From Elmis aenea (lineage: Eukaryota > Arthropoda > Insecta > Coleoptera > Elmidae): 64,000 nt of DNA. The notes under the pieces are model-generated. The model saw nothing but the letters and a program-made list of their open reading frames with translations, did not search any database and had not been told where the DNA came from. The position numbers and the translations under genes are program-made. Where the stretch lies: positions 21,162,159-21,226,158 of the forward strand of contig OX393580.1 in assembly GCA_947652605.1 (NCBI GenBank), read 5' to 3'. Positions 1-13,400 of this stretch are shown here, one piece after another. Numbering within the stretch: position 1 is the first letter of the stretch; the number at the start of each line of letters is the position of its first letter.

Positions 1-165
1 GCTATTGATTCCAGAGAGGTGACTCACCCTGTATATTTAAAAATATTTTTATCGTGTTCAGAAGAAAAAACTGTATGGAATACCGTTTGAATCAACTTTC
101 TATCTCAAACCGTTTAGCCACAATCGGCCGATCCGCCACTAATGACTCACCCTGTATATTATTGA
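1..165. repeat. Fragments of mariner-type miniature elements at the window edge
   Basis: Two copies of the terminal motif gactcaccctgtatatt occur at about 20-38 and 144-160. They match the CACCCTG|TA right ends of many foldback elements in this window. The left part of the first copy is cut off by the window edge, so extent and family cannot be fixed. Confidence 0.5.
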
Positions 166-1483
166 AACAATACATTTCAGAATAATTCAGTGAAGATTGT
201 ACCGCTTCAAATATTCTGTAAATTTCCAATTTTGCCTATATTTCAATTTCCCATTAATATACAACGACCCAATATATGACAACATAATAATTATTTATAG
301 ATGTTATCAGTCCATGATAAGAGTAACACAATCTTTGTCGTCAAAATCGTCTTCAATACTAAATAATTTTTTAAAATTTTGCATTGTAAAACTTGAAGAC
401 TGCGTTTCAATTATGTGTAGAAGTAAAAATAAAATTGTATTATCAAATCCCCATTTTATTGTAAGATATATATATCCACCTATTTGTGAAAAGTAGGTCG
501 TTAAAAAAGTACCTGCTATCAGTTGGCAATTGGGTCGGCTTATCAAATTTTCCGATAACAAGCATCTGTATATCGAATATTCACAAAGTCGATTTTAGCG
601 CTGTCACGAAACACAAGATAAGTATAACATGAATGCTTCCCCTCATATGTAATGTAAACATTACGAACGATTTTTTTTAACTCACACGTGTGCAATGAAA
701 TCGCAGAGTTGATAGTACCGTGGCATTTGTGAAATCATATCTGTGTGGTCATAAACAGTTCTTTGTCTTGGGTCATCCGTGAACATAATGCAGAACATGT
801 AGGTATTTTGATTTTCCTAATAAATGCGTGTGATTAAAGGCAGTGAAAATATTGGTGGTCCATCGAAAAAAACATCCCAGAAATCATTAGAGATAAAATG
901 ATGGCTAAATCAGGAGAAAAGTGCTTAGTGCTTGTAAGAATACAAATTGAAAACTTGCATACTGTGCCCAGACTCTAAAATATCATGAAAAATTAGAAAA
1001 ACTGGTTGGAAATAATACGTGAAATGGAGTATTTTACTTTTTTTGAGGATATTTTAGGAACTGGGTGCAGTATGTACATTTTCAGTTAAGATAATCGGCA
1101 CTTGAAAACACACTCTTTGCTAATTTAACTTACCATTCCTTTTATCTTTAACGGTTTCCAAGATCTCCATGTTTTTATGATGAACCACACCTTAGTACTT
1201 CTAAAATCGAGAACTGTATTCGAGAAGATTTGTTTTATAAATAACCTACCTTTAAGGGATTAACTACTTTTTAATTTTTATTTGTAGTGGGTACATGTTA
1301 TTTTTTAATACGTATTTAATTATATTATTTAATAGCGGCTTGGTAATTGTTGGCATTGTGGGATAATTTAAGGAACCGCGTATACTTTTTTCTTGTTGTT
1401 CTTAAGGAGCCTTCAAAATTTTGTCGTTAAATGCAATAAACAGCAGATGAGGCAATTTAAATCATTTTTGACATAAATCGTAA
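166..1483. other. AT-rich non-coding stretch
   Basis: Short open frames here overlap on both strands and lack recognisable domains or splice context. I see no gene. If the missing Imp 5' exons lie further left, this is Imp intron; otherwise it is intergenic. Confidence 0.5.
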
Positions 1484-1623
1484 TGGTGCCTGTCCACGTG
1501 AGAGTAAACAACTCTCGATAGCAGCGTCGCCAAGGATACAGCCAATCGCGAGTTACTCTCAGGGGCTGTATCCTTGGCGACGCTGCTATCGAGAGTAGTT
1601 TACTCTCACGTGGACAGGCACCA
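1484..1623. mobile_element. 140-bp near-perfect palindromic MITE, Harbinger-like, with TAA duplication
   Basis: Two arms of about 60 bp starting TGGTGCCTGTCCACGTG are almost exact reverse complements around a short loop. The element is flanked on both sides by TAA (1481-1483 and 1624-1626). A 3-bp TWA target duplication is the hallmark of PIF/Harbinger elements. The near-identity of the arms suggests a recent insertion. There is no coding capacity. Confidence 0.75.
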
Positions 1624-2024
1624 TAAGGTTCCTTTGACACCACAAACGCCTTTAAAAATAGCAACTTGGTGCTTATCTGTAAACTGGAATTGTTAATCGT
1701 GTGCTGATAACATCCAGATTACAGAACATTTTTTATTGCATATTAAGCAATATTGATATTCGGTAATAAAAAAATGGTAAATCAATAATGTTTTAGGTTT
1801 GCTCGAGAAGAAAAATGGTTGAAATTAGTGACAAAATTGTTTTGTACAATTTAAGACGTTTGCATTATTTTTAACGATTTTCAATCAACAGTCTAGAATG
1901 GTAATTGGAAAAGAAACTAAAATCTTAGCAGTAGTGCAAACATGAAGTCCCTTAATTCTAAACATACCTAATTAGACCAGTTCCAAAATCACTTTATTTG
2001 AGTGATTCTTTTAGTAATATAAAT

Positions 2025-2180
2025 AAGTTTAATTAAAAATGACATAACTTCTTTTATTAAAGATCTCTTTAGAGATGCTAGATCAGTTTTAAGACTCTCG
2101 TCTCTTCGAGTCTTGAAACTGGTCTAGAATTTCTTCAAGAGATTCTTCTTAGAGAAGATAAGCGATTTTTAATTTAACTT
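2025..2180. repeat. Foldback repeat family A, copy 1
   Basis: A 156-bp imperfect palindrome: the left arm begins aagtttaattaaaaatgac and the right arm ends gcgatttttaatttaactt; the centre carries ctagatcagttttaagactc and its complement. Related copies lie at 8303-8458, 12247-12519 and 41070-41193. No target duplication was recognised. Confidence 0.6.
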
Positions 2181-2187
2181 GTATGTA

Positions 2188-3370
2188 CAGGGTGGTCCAA
2201 ATTCGATGGGATTGCATGGGTATCTTGGTTAATACTTAAGATAGAGAAACGCTTAAATTACCAAAAATGTGCAGTTTTTTGAGACAAACTCAGAACTGTT
2301 TTCAAAAATATTCTATCATTTCCGGTTTTGAGTTATTGAATAAAAAGTGTTTTTCTGTAATATTAATAATGTGTCATATCTCCGTTATTGTTGTAAATAT
2401 CGAAAATGTTTGAGATTATTTTTAGATAATTTTATGCTTAATTTGATTATACTAAAAAAAAAATTGTTCGCTCGCTGTTTAAGAGTTATATCATACAAAC
2501 TTACCTTTTTTTAAATGGGAACGATAGTTGGCTATGACCTATTTAAATTCCTTATTTTTTTCTCATTCCAAATATATAAGAGTCGATATATTTATTTTTA
2601 ATAATACGCAAGTTATGAAGGTTTTTTAGTTTTTTTACCTAAGAAAATCATAGTAGGCTGTGAAAAAAAAAACCAGGTGGACAACCTTATAAAACTCATG
2701 TGGTACAAGTTACCAAGGTTTTTAAATTTATTGTTGAGATAAACATCAAAAACTTTTGAACATGAGATAAACATCAAAATATTATATTACTGCTAATTCC
2801 GACGATGTTGTTGTTATCTTATGTTAAAAAACCTTGGTAACTTGTACCAAATGAGTTTTATAAGGTTTTACACTTTGTTTTTTTTTTTGTTTTCACAGCC
2901 TACTATGATTTTCTTAGATAAAAAAACTAAAAAACCTTCATAACTTGCGTATTATTAAAAATAAATACATCGACCCTTATATATTTGGAATGAGAAACAA
3001 ATAAGGAATTGAAATAGGCCATAAGCCAACTACCGTTCCCATTTAAAAAAATGTAAGTTTGTGTCATAACTTTTTAACGGCGAGCGTAAAAAAATTTGTT
3101 TAGTATAACAAATTAAACATAAACATATCTAAAAATAATCTCCATAAATATTTTCGATATTTACAACAATAACAATATGACACATAATTAATATGACCAA
3201 AAAAAAACACTTTTTATTCAATAACTCGAAAACCGGAAATGATAAAATATTTTTGAAAACAGTTCTGAGTTTTTCTCAAAAAACTGCACATTTTTGGTAA
3301 TTTAACCGTTTCTCTATCTTAAATATTAACCGAGATACCCATGCAATCCCATCGAATTTGGACCACCCTG
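2188..3370. mobile_element. 1.18-kb long-arm foldback element, mariner-type ends
   Basis: The left end reads TA|CAGGGTGGTCC (TA at 2186-2187) and the right end GGACCACCCTG|TA (TA at 3371-3372), so the insertion is flanked by TA as in Tc1/mariner elements. The two halves are reverse complements for about 500 bp, with a loop near 2740-2810. No transposase frame survives. RNA crossing this region would form a long hairpin. Confidence 0.8.
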
Positions 3371-4390
3371 TATATCATCACTATTATTTGTGAAACGAAT
3401 CTCTTTATTGAAGAGTATCTAGATTCGCTTTTCGAGAATCGTATGTTCGTTAATATATTTCTTATTTATTTATTTAAAAATCATTAATTAATTATAGTAT
3501 TATTTTTTTGTAATTAGGAACTGTTATAAGGTATTGAAAAAAGGTTATTTTTTCTTTATTGTATTTATGCAGAACTATAGTTTTTCTCCGTTACTTTATG
3601 CTTAGGTAGTGAGACTTTTTGTCAAGTCCAAATAATAAACTCCTTCATTTTCCACAGCGGTCGTTATGATTAATGATACAGCCTAAGCGGCTTAGGCATA
3701 TAAAGACTGAAATTTATTTTCGCAATCATTTATAGGGCCTCTTAAAAATGTATCTGTAATATGCTGCATCGACTTTTTTCAAGTCGGGAGATATTTCAAA
3801 ACTGGTTCAATTTTGGCGTAGTGTGGTCCTCCGTGCCGGCTACACGTATATATTTATGAAGTTTTTAAAGGTTCGCATTAATCTTTCTGGACAAGTACAT
3901 TCATAATATTGTCCGAAAGTGGCGTTCCCTTGTTTTCGCACAAAAAGGGCGATATAAAAACCGCATTCATAATTAAGACATATTCGTTCACGCTCTGTTG
4001 ACGATATGACAATTGGCAAACAACGTACTCTCCCTAGCAGAGAACTGGTTGAGCCTGCATTTCTTATATTAATGTGCCATGCCGCGCACACACCGCTCGC
4101 TCGTCCGACATCAAAAACGTGGCCTAATGTGGAACATTGCCGAATATTTAGTTACTAACGAGCTTTGGTTTCCGGTCTTTTTTGCACAAGCTCATAGCCA
4201 AACGAAACCCTATTGAACAGTGAAGATGATTTAGACATTCCAAATTTAAGAATGCACCAACGGAAGTAATGCTACGTCGTAGAAATTCGCGCAAAACATT
4301 AATTTTTTTAGGTGGTAAATGGCTCTAACGACATTCAGCAAAATTTGTTCTTAAAAATCATTCAGTAATAAATACTAGGGCAAATTATTA
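3371..4390. other. Non-coding stretch without recognised content
   Basis: A minus-strand open frame of 83 codons (3840-4091) has no recognisable motif, codon pattern or splice context. A small palindrome (cctaagcggcttagg) lies near 3683. I see no gene. Confidence 0.4.
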
Positions 4391-5060
4391 AGGAATCTAT
4401 CTAGCCAAGAAAGGAAAGGCGGCTAAATAATACTTTCATTTCTTTACTTAACTTCCTTTTACAGCGTTTCACTTATTCCAGAGTTTTCCAGCAATCTGAT
4501 ACCGTTAAAAAACAGTCCTCCGACAGACCCTGTAAATTATTTCTCCATATCGGCTTTAACTTCTTAATCAGATTCAAATCGCCTTCCCCTAAGATTATTT
4601 TTAAGATTTGGGAATGAATAAAAGTCGCAAGGTGCTACATCAGAACTATTTAAGGATGCTTTACATTAACGGATACAGAATCCTGGATAATTTGTGGAAC
4701 GTCATGAGCCCTGTACACTCTGTAGTCGTAAAGCAGCTAATTTTGTCGCCAATACGAATTTGGCTTTTGCTTTTGTAAAGCAATTTTAAAATTTTAAATA
4801 CTTTCACCATGTAATTGTAGAACCCTCCTGCATATATCCGATCAATAAGATTTGTTCTGCGTCCCAGAAAACTGTTGCCATCATTTTTCCGCAGAAGATT
4901 GTTTTTTTTAGTATTTTTTGGGTGTTGGGAGCCCTTGTTAACCCAACTACATGGACTCTAGTTTTAAAGGAGGGCCCCTGTAATTTTCCCAAGTCTTGTC
5001 ACCGGTTACAATTCTTAAAAGCAAATTTATCATTCTGTGGGGCATCCAAATTTACAAAGT
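4390..5060 (-). pseudogene. Decayed mariner transposase
   Basis: Reading the minus strand from about 5020 downwards gives a broken mariner transposase. RIVTGDKTW (first catalytic-Asp block, normally GDETW) is followed by KMMATVFWDAEQILLIGY, the conserved mariner centre. After stops and frame changes come DVAPCDFYSFPNLK (normally SPDLAPSDFFLFPNLK) and a GRRFES block near 4575-4650. Several in-frame stops and the altered catalytic residues make it a dead copy. Terminal repeats were not located. Confidence 0.7.
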
Positions 5061-5221
5061 ATTATGCATAATAATTTATTGCTCTAAAGAGTTTTTTTTT
5101 ATTTATTTACCATTTCGCATTTTTTTAATCGTCAATTTAAATCACTGATTAGTTCAATAAAATATTTATAATAAAACAAAATTTTATTTTCTCAAGTAAA
5201 AAAAAAAACAATAGCTTTATA

Positions 5222-5976
5222 CAGGGTGGTCCACATAGAAGGGCTACTATTGGGATCTCGTTAACGGTAAGAGCTACAAAGAAGTTTAAATTGGAGACTT
5301 TCTCAATGATACTTTATTGTTTTATAAAGCTTCTATGGCACGCTACATAATAAACAAAAATTAAAATGGGCATTTTTAATCGTTAATAATTCGGTTGTAC
5401 TTGATGGTACAAAATATTTTTGGGTAAAAAGTTTTAGATTTTTGTACGCACTGTAAAATGAAAACATTTATTTTTTCCAATATTTTTTAAATTTGTAGCA
5501 CTCAATAGCTTCATAGGGACTTTTTGATGAATTTTATTTGTTTTGAGCCTAAATGTCAAAATAAATACATTAAACCTTATATTATTGAAAGGAGGGGAAA
5601 AATGCTTTTTCATAAGGTCATAGCCAAGAGCCAACTATGGTTTCCATATAAAAAAATGCAAGTTTGTAATCTATCTAAGAATTTGAATAATATTGAAACA
5701 AATGAATGTTTTCATTATACAGTGCGTAAAAATATCTACAATTTTTTACCCAAAAATATTTTTGTGCCATCAAGTATAACCGAGTTATTAACGATTTAAA
5801 AAAAAATCCCATATTGATTTTTGTTTATTATCTAGCGTGCCATGGAAATATTTTAAAACAATAAAGCATCACTGAATAGGGCTCAGAAAGGGAAACAATT
5901 TTTCTAATTTTAACTTTTCTGTATCTCTTACCGTTTACGAGATCACAATAGTGGCCCTTCTATGTGGACCACCCTG
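5222..5976. mobile_element. 755-bp foldback element, mariner-type ends
   Basis: The ends CAGGGTGGTCCACATAGAAG and its complement are flanked by TA on both sides. The inverted arms share cggtaagagctacaaag-like text near both ends and a paired interior (about 5400-5480 against 5690-5800). There is no intact coding region; the short frames inside are arm-derived. Confidence 0.75.
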
Positions 5977-5989
5977 TATACAGAGCGGC

Positions 5990-6400
5990 CATGAATCTAC
6001 ATGATGTGTTGTATGGGTAACTTTGTTATTATAAGAGTTACATGGTCGGTTAAATTAGCAAAGTTGGGCAGAATTTCAAGGCAAATTCAATGCCATTTTG
6101 ACATTTCACCTACACCTTCAACTTTTTTAAATATTTTGAAAAAACTAAAAACAAGCGATTTTTTTAATGTTAAATAATTCCATAGACACCTATGGTACAG
6201 CCAAACTGTAAAATGATTCCTGTATATAATTGTACCTGCGTAGAATTGGAAAAAAATATCTAAAAAGTCATGGCACACTCGGTTTTTGAGATATAAGCCA
6301 AACTTGCGTTTTTTTAAATGGCAACCATAGTTGGCTATGGGTTCATCAAAGAGCATATTTTTTTCTGATTTCAGAAATTTATGGGTTGTCAGTTGTCATA
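5990..6400. repeat. Partial mariner-type element (interior similar to neighbouring foldbacks)
   Basis: The text taaatggcaaccatagttgg and the following polyT/'ctgatttca' stretch match the interior of the 2188-3370 and 10669-11100 elements. Left and right termini are not clear, so this is probably a truncated relative. Confidence 0.4.
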
Positions 6401-7452
6401 TCTATTTTTATTACTTTACTTAAAATTTGGCAAAACCCAAAATTATTATTAAATTCGATAATATATGGTACATTTGATTTAAATCAAAAAAATCTGATTT
6501 TAATCAAATAAATCGATTTTTTTTTTATTTAAAAAAATCATGATTTTTATCCACCCTGTTCTGCACCCTTTATCAACTATTAGCACCTAATTTCTATTTT
6601 CTGGTGTGCTGTGCTTCCAAAACTAAATCGTTACCACAGCACAGGCTCAACATGGCCTACATTAAAATTAATTTTAGTGTAGGGATGGTAATCGATTATC
6701 CGGGATATTTATAGGTTATTGTTTTTATATATAGAACGTTATGGAGCTAATAAAATAAGAGGATGCGCTTTGAAGTTGTAATTAATTCGTCAACTTCATT
6801 ATCACTTTTGTCACAAAGCATCCTTAAGCCCCAAACTCGAAAGTTGAAAACTTAATAAGTTGATTCTCCGTAGTGAAAATCTTCCTCGTTTCTTAAGCAT
6901 TGTTTTTTCATCTTTTGTGGTTGTCACAGATTTCTCTCTGCCTCGCTGTGCAGTAAAAATAGTAGTAAAAATGCAGAGGCATATTTATATTATTGGCGCA
7001 CCCCTAGGACGGACATATTTCTTTGTCCCTCCTTTTTGATTGTCGGTGAAAGTGCCTAATTGTACGTACGTATTTGGTTTTCATTTTATTTATTTGCTGT
7101 TTCTGCACAGTAAAAAGTTCGGTGACACAAAATTTAAGATTCAAATTCATACCAAAATGTTGTCCAAGTGTGTGAAGACTCTAAGTTTTCCCAGTGAAAT
7201 AAAAAATGAAAGTGCGGTTAAACAAAGCTCAGTTAAAAGTTAACACAGACCTCAAACATCGTAACAACAATTGTTTAGTTACCTAAGGTTAATCGTTCGT
7301 TAAATTTCGATGCAGTTTTGTGCAATCGGGCTTCACTTCAGCAAGTACTCGTGACAAAATGTGGCCAGCTAGCACCTTCCTCAATTATCCCTAAACTTTT
7401 TTCTTGTTTGTATCATCGTCAGTTTTATTGAAACGTGTGTTTCTCTTTGCAG
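6400..7452. other. Region upstream of the first visible Imp exon; possible 5' UTR or promoter
   Basis: The stretch 6780-7450 is less AT-rich and less repetitive than its surroundings. It carries an AccaaaATG at about 7157 opening a 28-codon frame that stops before any convincing donor. It could be an alternative Imp 5' UTR exon, but no donor gives the phase-2 join needed by the exon at 7453. I make no coding call. Confidence 0.25.
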
Positions 7453-10400
7453 TTCAGCTTCGAGAATTATTTTGTCCAACCTTTCACCAAGTGTACGGTT
7501 TGAAGACATCGAACATCTACTATCACAACATGGGAGAGTTATAGCTTGTGATAAACTCACTTCAAGGGATCCAACGACTCAAACTGTACAAATCACATAC
7601 GAAAATGCCGAACAAGCACAGCAGTAAGTTGAATTGTATCTTTATTTGAAGTGCCCATTTTAAAATCTTTTGAAAAATCTTCCAAAAATAGTAAAATCTG
7701 GTCTTTATTAACAATTTTAATATGGGGCATATTTGTGTAAGTTGGTATATTTTGTCTCTTTATTTTCTTAATTAACGAGCTTTAACATATCTTTTCATAT
7801 TTTTTTGTAGGTTTGTATCGTACAACTGTGTTTTCAAAAATAGAAAATCCAAATCTTTATTAACGATTTTAACCATTAACAAAAATAACAAATTATTACA
7901 CCTCTTGGTTCTCTTAAAAAATGTTGAAAATGTAGGCTCATTTTCATCGTAATTTTGTCCATTATTAAAAATTAAAGTAAAGTAGACTAGCTGAAATTAT
8001 TGCTCCTTATTTAAGACGCGTTCCATTCGTAAGTCTTTATTTACAATACATACGAATTAAGTACAACTATCAGTACTGCTTTGTTGTTGTTACATTTCTT
8101 TCAATCAAAAATTCAGAACACGTAAAATTAAGAGTCCCTCGAGTGTTACAATCTTAACATTGTTTAAAGATAATTAAATTTTTGTTGTTGTTTAATTATA
8201 ACCGCGTTTGTTTTTGTTATTTTCTTAATTTAGAAACGTTATGCATTTATAAATGAAAGAACTTGTGTAAGTTATTAATAATATGTAGGTTTCATTAAAA
8301 AGGCTTAACTTATTTCTAAGAAGAATCGTTTCCCAAGTAAAAACTACACAAATTTGAAAACATTCGTCTCTTAATCAGTTAAAAATAATCTACTGGCTCG
8401 AACTCGTGTAGATTTTCTTTTCTCGTAGAAATAAAATAAACGATTTTTAATTAAACTTGCGTATATTTATCTACAATATGACTTACTTAAATAATTCAAA
8501 TATTTAAGCCAGCTTTTTGAACCTACTGATGTAACTCCACTTTCCTTGTGTCTAAATATTCAAGGGTTTACATTTTAATCGATGTACAAGTATTCCTAAT
8601 TGCTAATATCTTGTTTTAAGTCTTTAAGAACTTGAACGTAATGCAGTTTAATGATGCGACATTTTTTTATAAGCAATGTCCAAATAAAATAATGTTTTTG
8701 TTGACCGCTAGTGAACTTATACCTATCACATTTGTGTTATAATTTTAACTGAAATAGGCTTTTTTTAAATCTTATTTTCAAACAGATAAATATTCATAAT
8801 CTTAATAAAAACTATAAAAATATACTATTGAATGTCGAAATTTGTTCATTTGATGTAAATATTATTTAAGGTTAATAGTTTTGATCAACATTGTAGATAG
8901 AAGTAACTAATAATAACAATAGTAGTCTATATAAATATGATGTTTTTTTAAAGTATACTTTTACTCATATTTTATTCTTTAGTTTGCTTCGGAGACAGTT
9001 TCTAGAAATATTCGCGGTGTTAGGAGGGGGTATGTCACGCCATAAAATCTTCATTTCGTAATATTTATTTGATGCAATTTGTCTAGAATTTTTATACAAT
9101 AGCAATAATGTTATTTTATTGAATTTCTTTGGCATTTCTTGTTCCGGAGATAAATCTAGGCTTTTATATTCCTCATATTCTACCATCGATGTTGTATAAG
9201 AAAATGTAGGGGAGGGAGGGGTAATGGCGCCCACCTAAGCGAAAAAATTCATATATTCTAAACCGTAACAACAATTACCCTGTAATTTGAGGTTGTTGTC
9301 GCCAAAACAATACTTAGTGTTCGGGTTAAGTCAAACTTGATTGAACCTTAAAGAACAAAAACTTATTAATAATTTAAAAACATGTAAGTGAGCGGAATTA
9401 CCCGCCTGCTAGTGGGTAATGGCGCTCACCTATTTTATGTGTAAACATTTTTGGATATTGATATTCCAGGATGCTTTACCAGTTGTTCTTTTAGTTGTAC
9501 GAGGCATTGTGCACAATTACTATAAGAAAAAATAAAATGTAAATTAAATTATATAAAAATATCAATGAGGGTAACGCCGCTCACCAAGCGGTATTACCGT
9601 AGCTAATTGAGCGCCATTACCCCCCCCCCCTGTTGCACAATTGTCTAAATTCGGTATTTTACTAAACTAGCCTTAAATTTAAAAAAAAACTTTATATGGT
9701 CACTCCTGCTAAAAATGACACAAATTTCATAGGAGACCAAAGCACAAACTCAAATTAGACTAATTGAGCTACTTACAGTTTTTTTTTGTAGGCGATTTCT
9801 TATATGAAAATGTTAAAAATGACACACACTCAATGAACTTACGTTTTATGGTGAAATAAGTTTTTTTACTTACGGCATTGTGTCTATTAGAAAGAAAACT
9901 AGGTGGCTGCTAAGTTTAACTTTTAAATATTTGAAAACTGGCGCAAAACGACGGTGAGCGTAATTACCCACTGAGCGTCATTACCCCGCTTTGCCCTATG
10001 TGGTGCATCTTTCTAAAATTTCATGCAGTGTATCTTTCCTAATCTACAGTTCTTGAAACTGCATCTTCTAGAGCAGGGGTGTCAAACTCGCGGCCCGCAA
10101 CGAACATTTTTGCGGCCCAGCCAATATATCGGCACACAATAATATATAATTAAACCGACGCGATAAATAGTCGCTTATTAAGAGCTAGTTCATAGGGCGA
10201 TATTTCCGAATCGTATATTGTTTATGACAGTGTTCAGATCAATCGATATTTTCACCGTATTACAAGAGCATGTGTTGCTGTAAATTCCAAATATTACAGA
10301 CTTATTTAATTATTAAATCATTCAATTTTACATTCCAAGTCATAAAATTTACGAGATGGTTTTAAAGTTATGAAACATTTCATTTATAGTTTATGCAATA

Positions 10401-13400
10401 AACAAACAGAGATTATATTTTTATTGGGTTCCAAACAATCGTTTACCTGAATAAATATACTTTCTTAATTGTAGGTAGTTTTAAATCTTTTTGTAACACG
10501 GATTTTTCACTTCCATTTGCAAACATGTATTTTCAGGTACAAATGCATTTCTATATTGACCAATGGCAGCTTTGTGATAACATTAATTTATTATTTGAAT
10601 ATTGAGATGTACAAAAATTTTAATTAGTGTTAAGAAAACTTGCAAACCAATAAGGTGAACTAGCTGTACAGGGTGGGCAAATTTCGATGTTTTAATAGGG
10701 AATCTCGGTAACTATCAAAGGTATCAAAAAACGGACCGCGCATCCTCGATCTCTTTTTTCGAGAAAAAGTTAATGGTGAAAACTAAAATTGGTTATCGTC
10801 TTTTGTTTTCGAGTTATCGCCGATAACTCGATTTTTCGACTTTTCGTTTCATGACCATATCTCACTTGTTTATGAAAACAAACAAAAATAATTTTGACGT
10901 TCTACTTTTTTGATAAGAATGCAGTGACGTATGACGTAGGCAATTTTTCAAAAAAAAAATCGAAATTCGAGTTGTGACAAAGTTGTATTTTTTTAAATGG
11001 AACCCATAGTTGGCTGTGGCATCACGAGAAAGAAGATTTTTTCTCCATTCCAATAATATATATCATATAGGGTCGATTTATTAATTTTCCTTAGCCTACA
11101 TTATAGGAAAAATTACCTAATTTTATTTTGTTTTTAGTAGTAGGCTCATGCCATTAAGATTATATCTGGTAAAACAAACTGTCATTCTGTTGTTTTGATG
11201 ATAGTTTGACAGAAATAAACACGTTTAATTGTTGATTTGTTTATATTTTTGTACCTTAAAAACACAAAATGGCTTACGAATATTACGAAAAGTAGAATTA
11301 CAATTTTCGGTCGTGTAGCAGTGATTCTTTTTTCAAAATGTTAGTTTTAACTGCATATAAATACAGGGGTTTGGAGCTGAGCACGGAGCAGTGGAACAAT
11401 CAGTTTTTTTGCCGAAGCGGAGTCCGGAGCAAATAATTTTGATTGCTCCACTGCTCCAGTTTATTATGTACAATTTTTTTTACAATTTTTTTTGGTTTTT
11501 TAACATTTGAAGATCAATAGTTTGTTTTTTTAAACATTTATTTAACTTCACTTGTTTGTTAGGGTCAAATCTTGTTATTTTTGACCAACTTCTACATACT
11601 TATCCGATAAAATTAAAACTTTGTTTTTAAAAAGAATATTTTTAATCAAAAAACTTTTTTTTATAAATGTATACAATATTTGGAGCATGGAGCGGAGCAA
11701 TTAAAAAATTGGATTGCTCCAAACCCCGGTATAAATGACTTAATTTCGAATTGCACCGCTACAAGTTCCGTAGTACCGACTTTCGGGTCGCCATTTTTTT
11801 TTCCTTCTCGTCGCGATTAACTGGTGCTGTTATTGTCGATGGGTTTTTTAATATTTACAGACGCGTTAGGTGACGAAATTATTCAACGAATACGTTTAAA
11901 TTACGTAGGCATAGAATTAAATTCGCAGGACATGTATTAATTTTCGCCCGTCTAATATTGCATGGATTTATTCCGATTTTGATGCATGCATGTACATTTC
12001 AAATGCTAATTATGATAACTTCTGCAAATATTAACTTACATTCGCGTTGAGTTACCTAGAAATAGGAACTTGTAAGTGTTGTCAGGGATATTTGAGACAC
12101 TCAAACGCAACTGATCTTCAACGTATCGTCGCATGAATGCAAGATTATTCTAACTCACTGTTTTAGCTAAAACGAAGTTTACGCCTGTTGTAAACATTTA
12201 TAAATTAATAAATGCTTAAACTACATATTTGAGTGCTCATTAAAAAAAGTTTAATTAAAATTACTTATCTTTTCTATGAAGAATCTTTTGTAATCTTCTT
12301 TGTTTCGAAGAATGTGGTAGAAATGCTAGATCAGTTTTAGGACTCTCATTTCTTCATCAGCAGCAATCATATTTATAAATAACAATAATTTCTTTAACTA
12401 CGTATGGCGAAAGTAAAAATGGTATCAATCTCTATTTAATAAATAGTTAATAAATAAAATTGCTACTGACTCAAAAGTGGTCTTTCAAAAAACAGATAAG
12501 TGATTTTTAATTATACTTATTTATATTTCTGAGTTTAAATGCAAGTATAACCAAACGGAAAATGTAAACATTTTCGTCTATGTTAGGAAAAAATATTATA
12601 TCCTAACTTACGTAGACAAAAACTCTAGAAGCAGTAAAAGTTTTACTTTATTGAAAAGCAAAAAATTGAGCTACGATAGTTCTGCTTTTGTGTAGAGAAG
12701 TTTGATTTAGATTTTTGTATATTTTGTAAACTTTGCAAGTATTTTAAAGATTTAAGTATGTTAGGCAAACTTAAACGACCTCTTATTTTCAAATTTGTAT
12801 GAACTTTTTAGCCTACATTGGTTGATGTTGATACAAACACATTTCTCCCTTTTTCCGAATGTAGTAACAAACTATTTTAATGAATATTTACCTGTTTGTG
12901 TAGTCCTGCCATTAAATTATCATATTTTTTCCTAAAATCGCCAAAAAGATTAATCTGTATTAGCGTTTAGTTGTGTTTTGTAGTGTTGAAAAAAGTTAAA
13001 GATTTGCAACGCCCCAATGTTACAATTATTCCCATACGACAAAACTGAAATATAATTGTTTTAGAAAATGATTTTTCATTTAAAAAAAAAACAGTAGATT
13101 ATTAAGCGTTTGTGATTTTTTTGCCATGAAGCAACATTACAACACATTTTAACCGGTTAGCGCGTTTTTTAAAACAAATTTTAACAGTGTACATTAGCGT
13201 CTGTAAGAAATAGTTTTTACGTCTGTCTGTCTATGTGTTGAATACCAAATTTAGTGTTAATTATTATAAATAGTAAATTCATACTTAATTATTAAAGTAT
13301 ACTGGCTTATCTTAGTTCGAAAAAGTATTATTTCTGAAACTGGAAGTATGTTTCTTTAATTAAACAATTTGTTTACAGTGATTTTATTCAGGGACTAAAA

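Noticed and set aside
3840..4091. 83-codon minus-strand frame with several Cys
   Set aside because: No recognisable Cys spacing or homology and no neighbours; likely chance in repeat-rich DNA.
7040..7243. Open frame just upstream of the first visible Imp exon, considered as the Imp first coding exon
   Set aside because: It lacks an ATG at its start, has no RRM1 similarity, and no donor in it provides the phase-2 end required by the exon at 7453.
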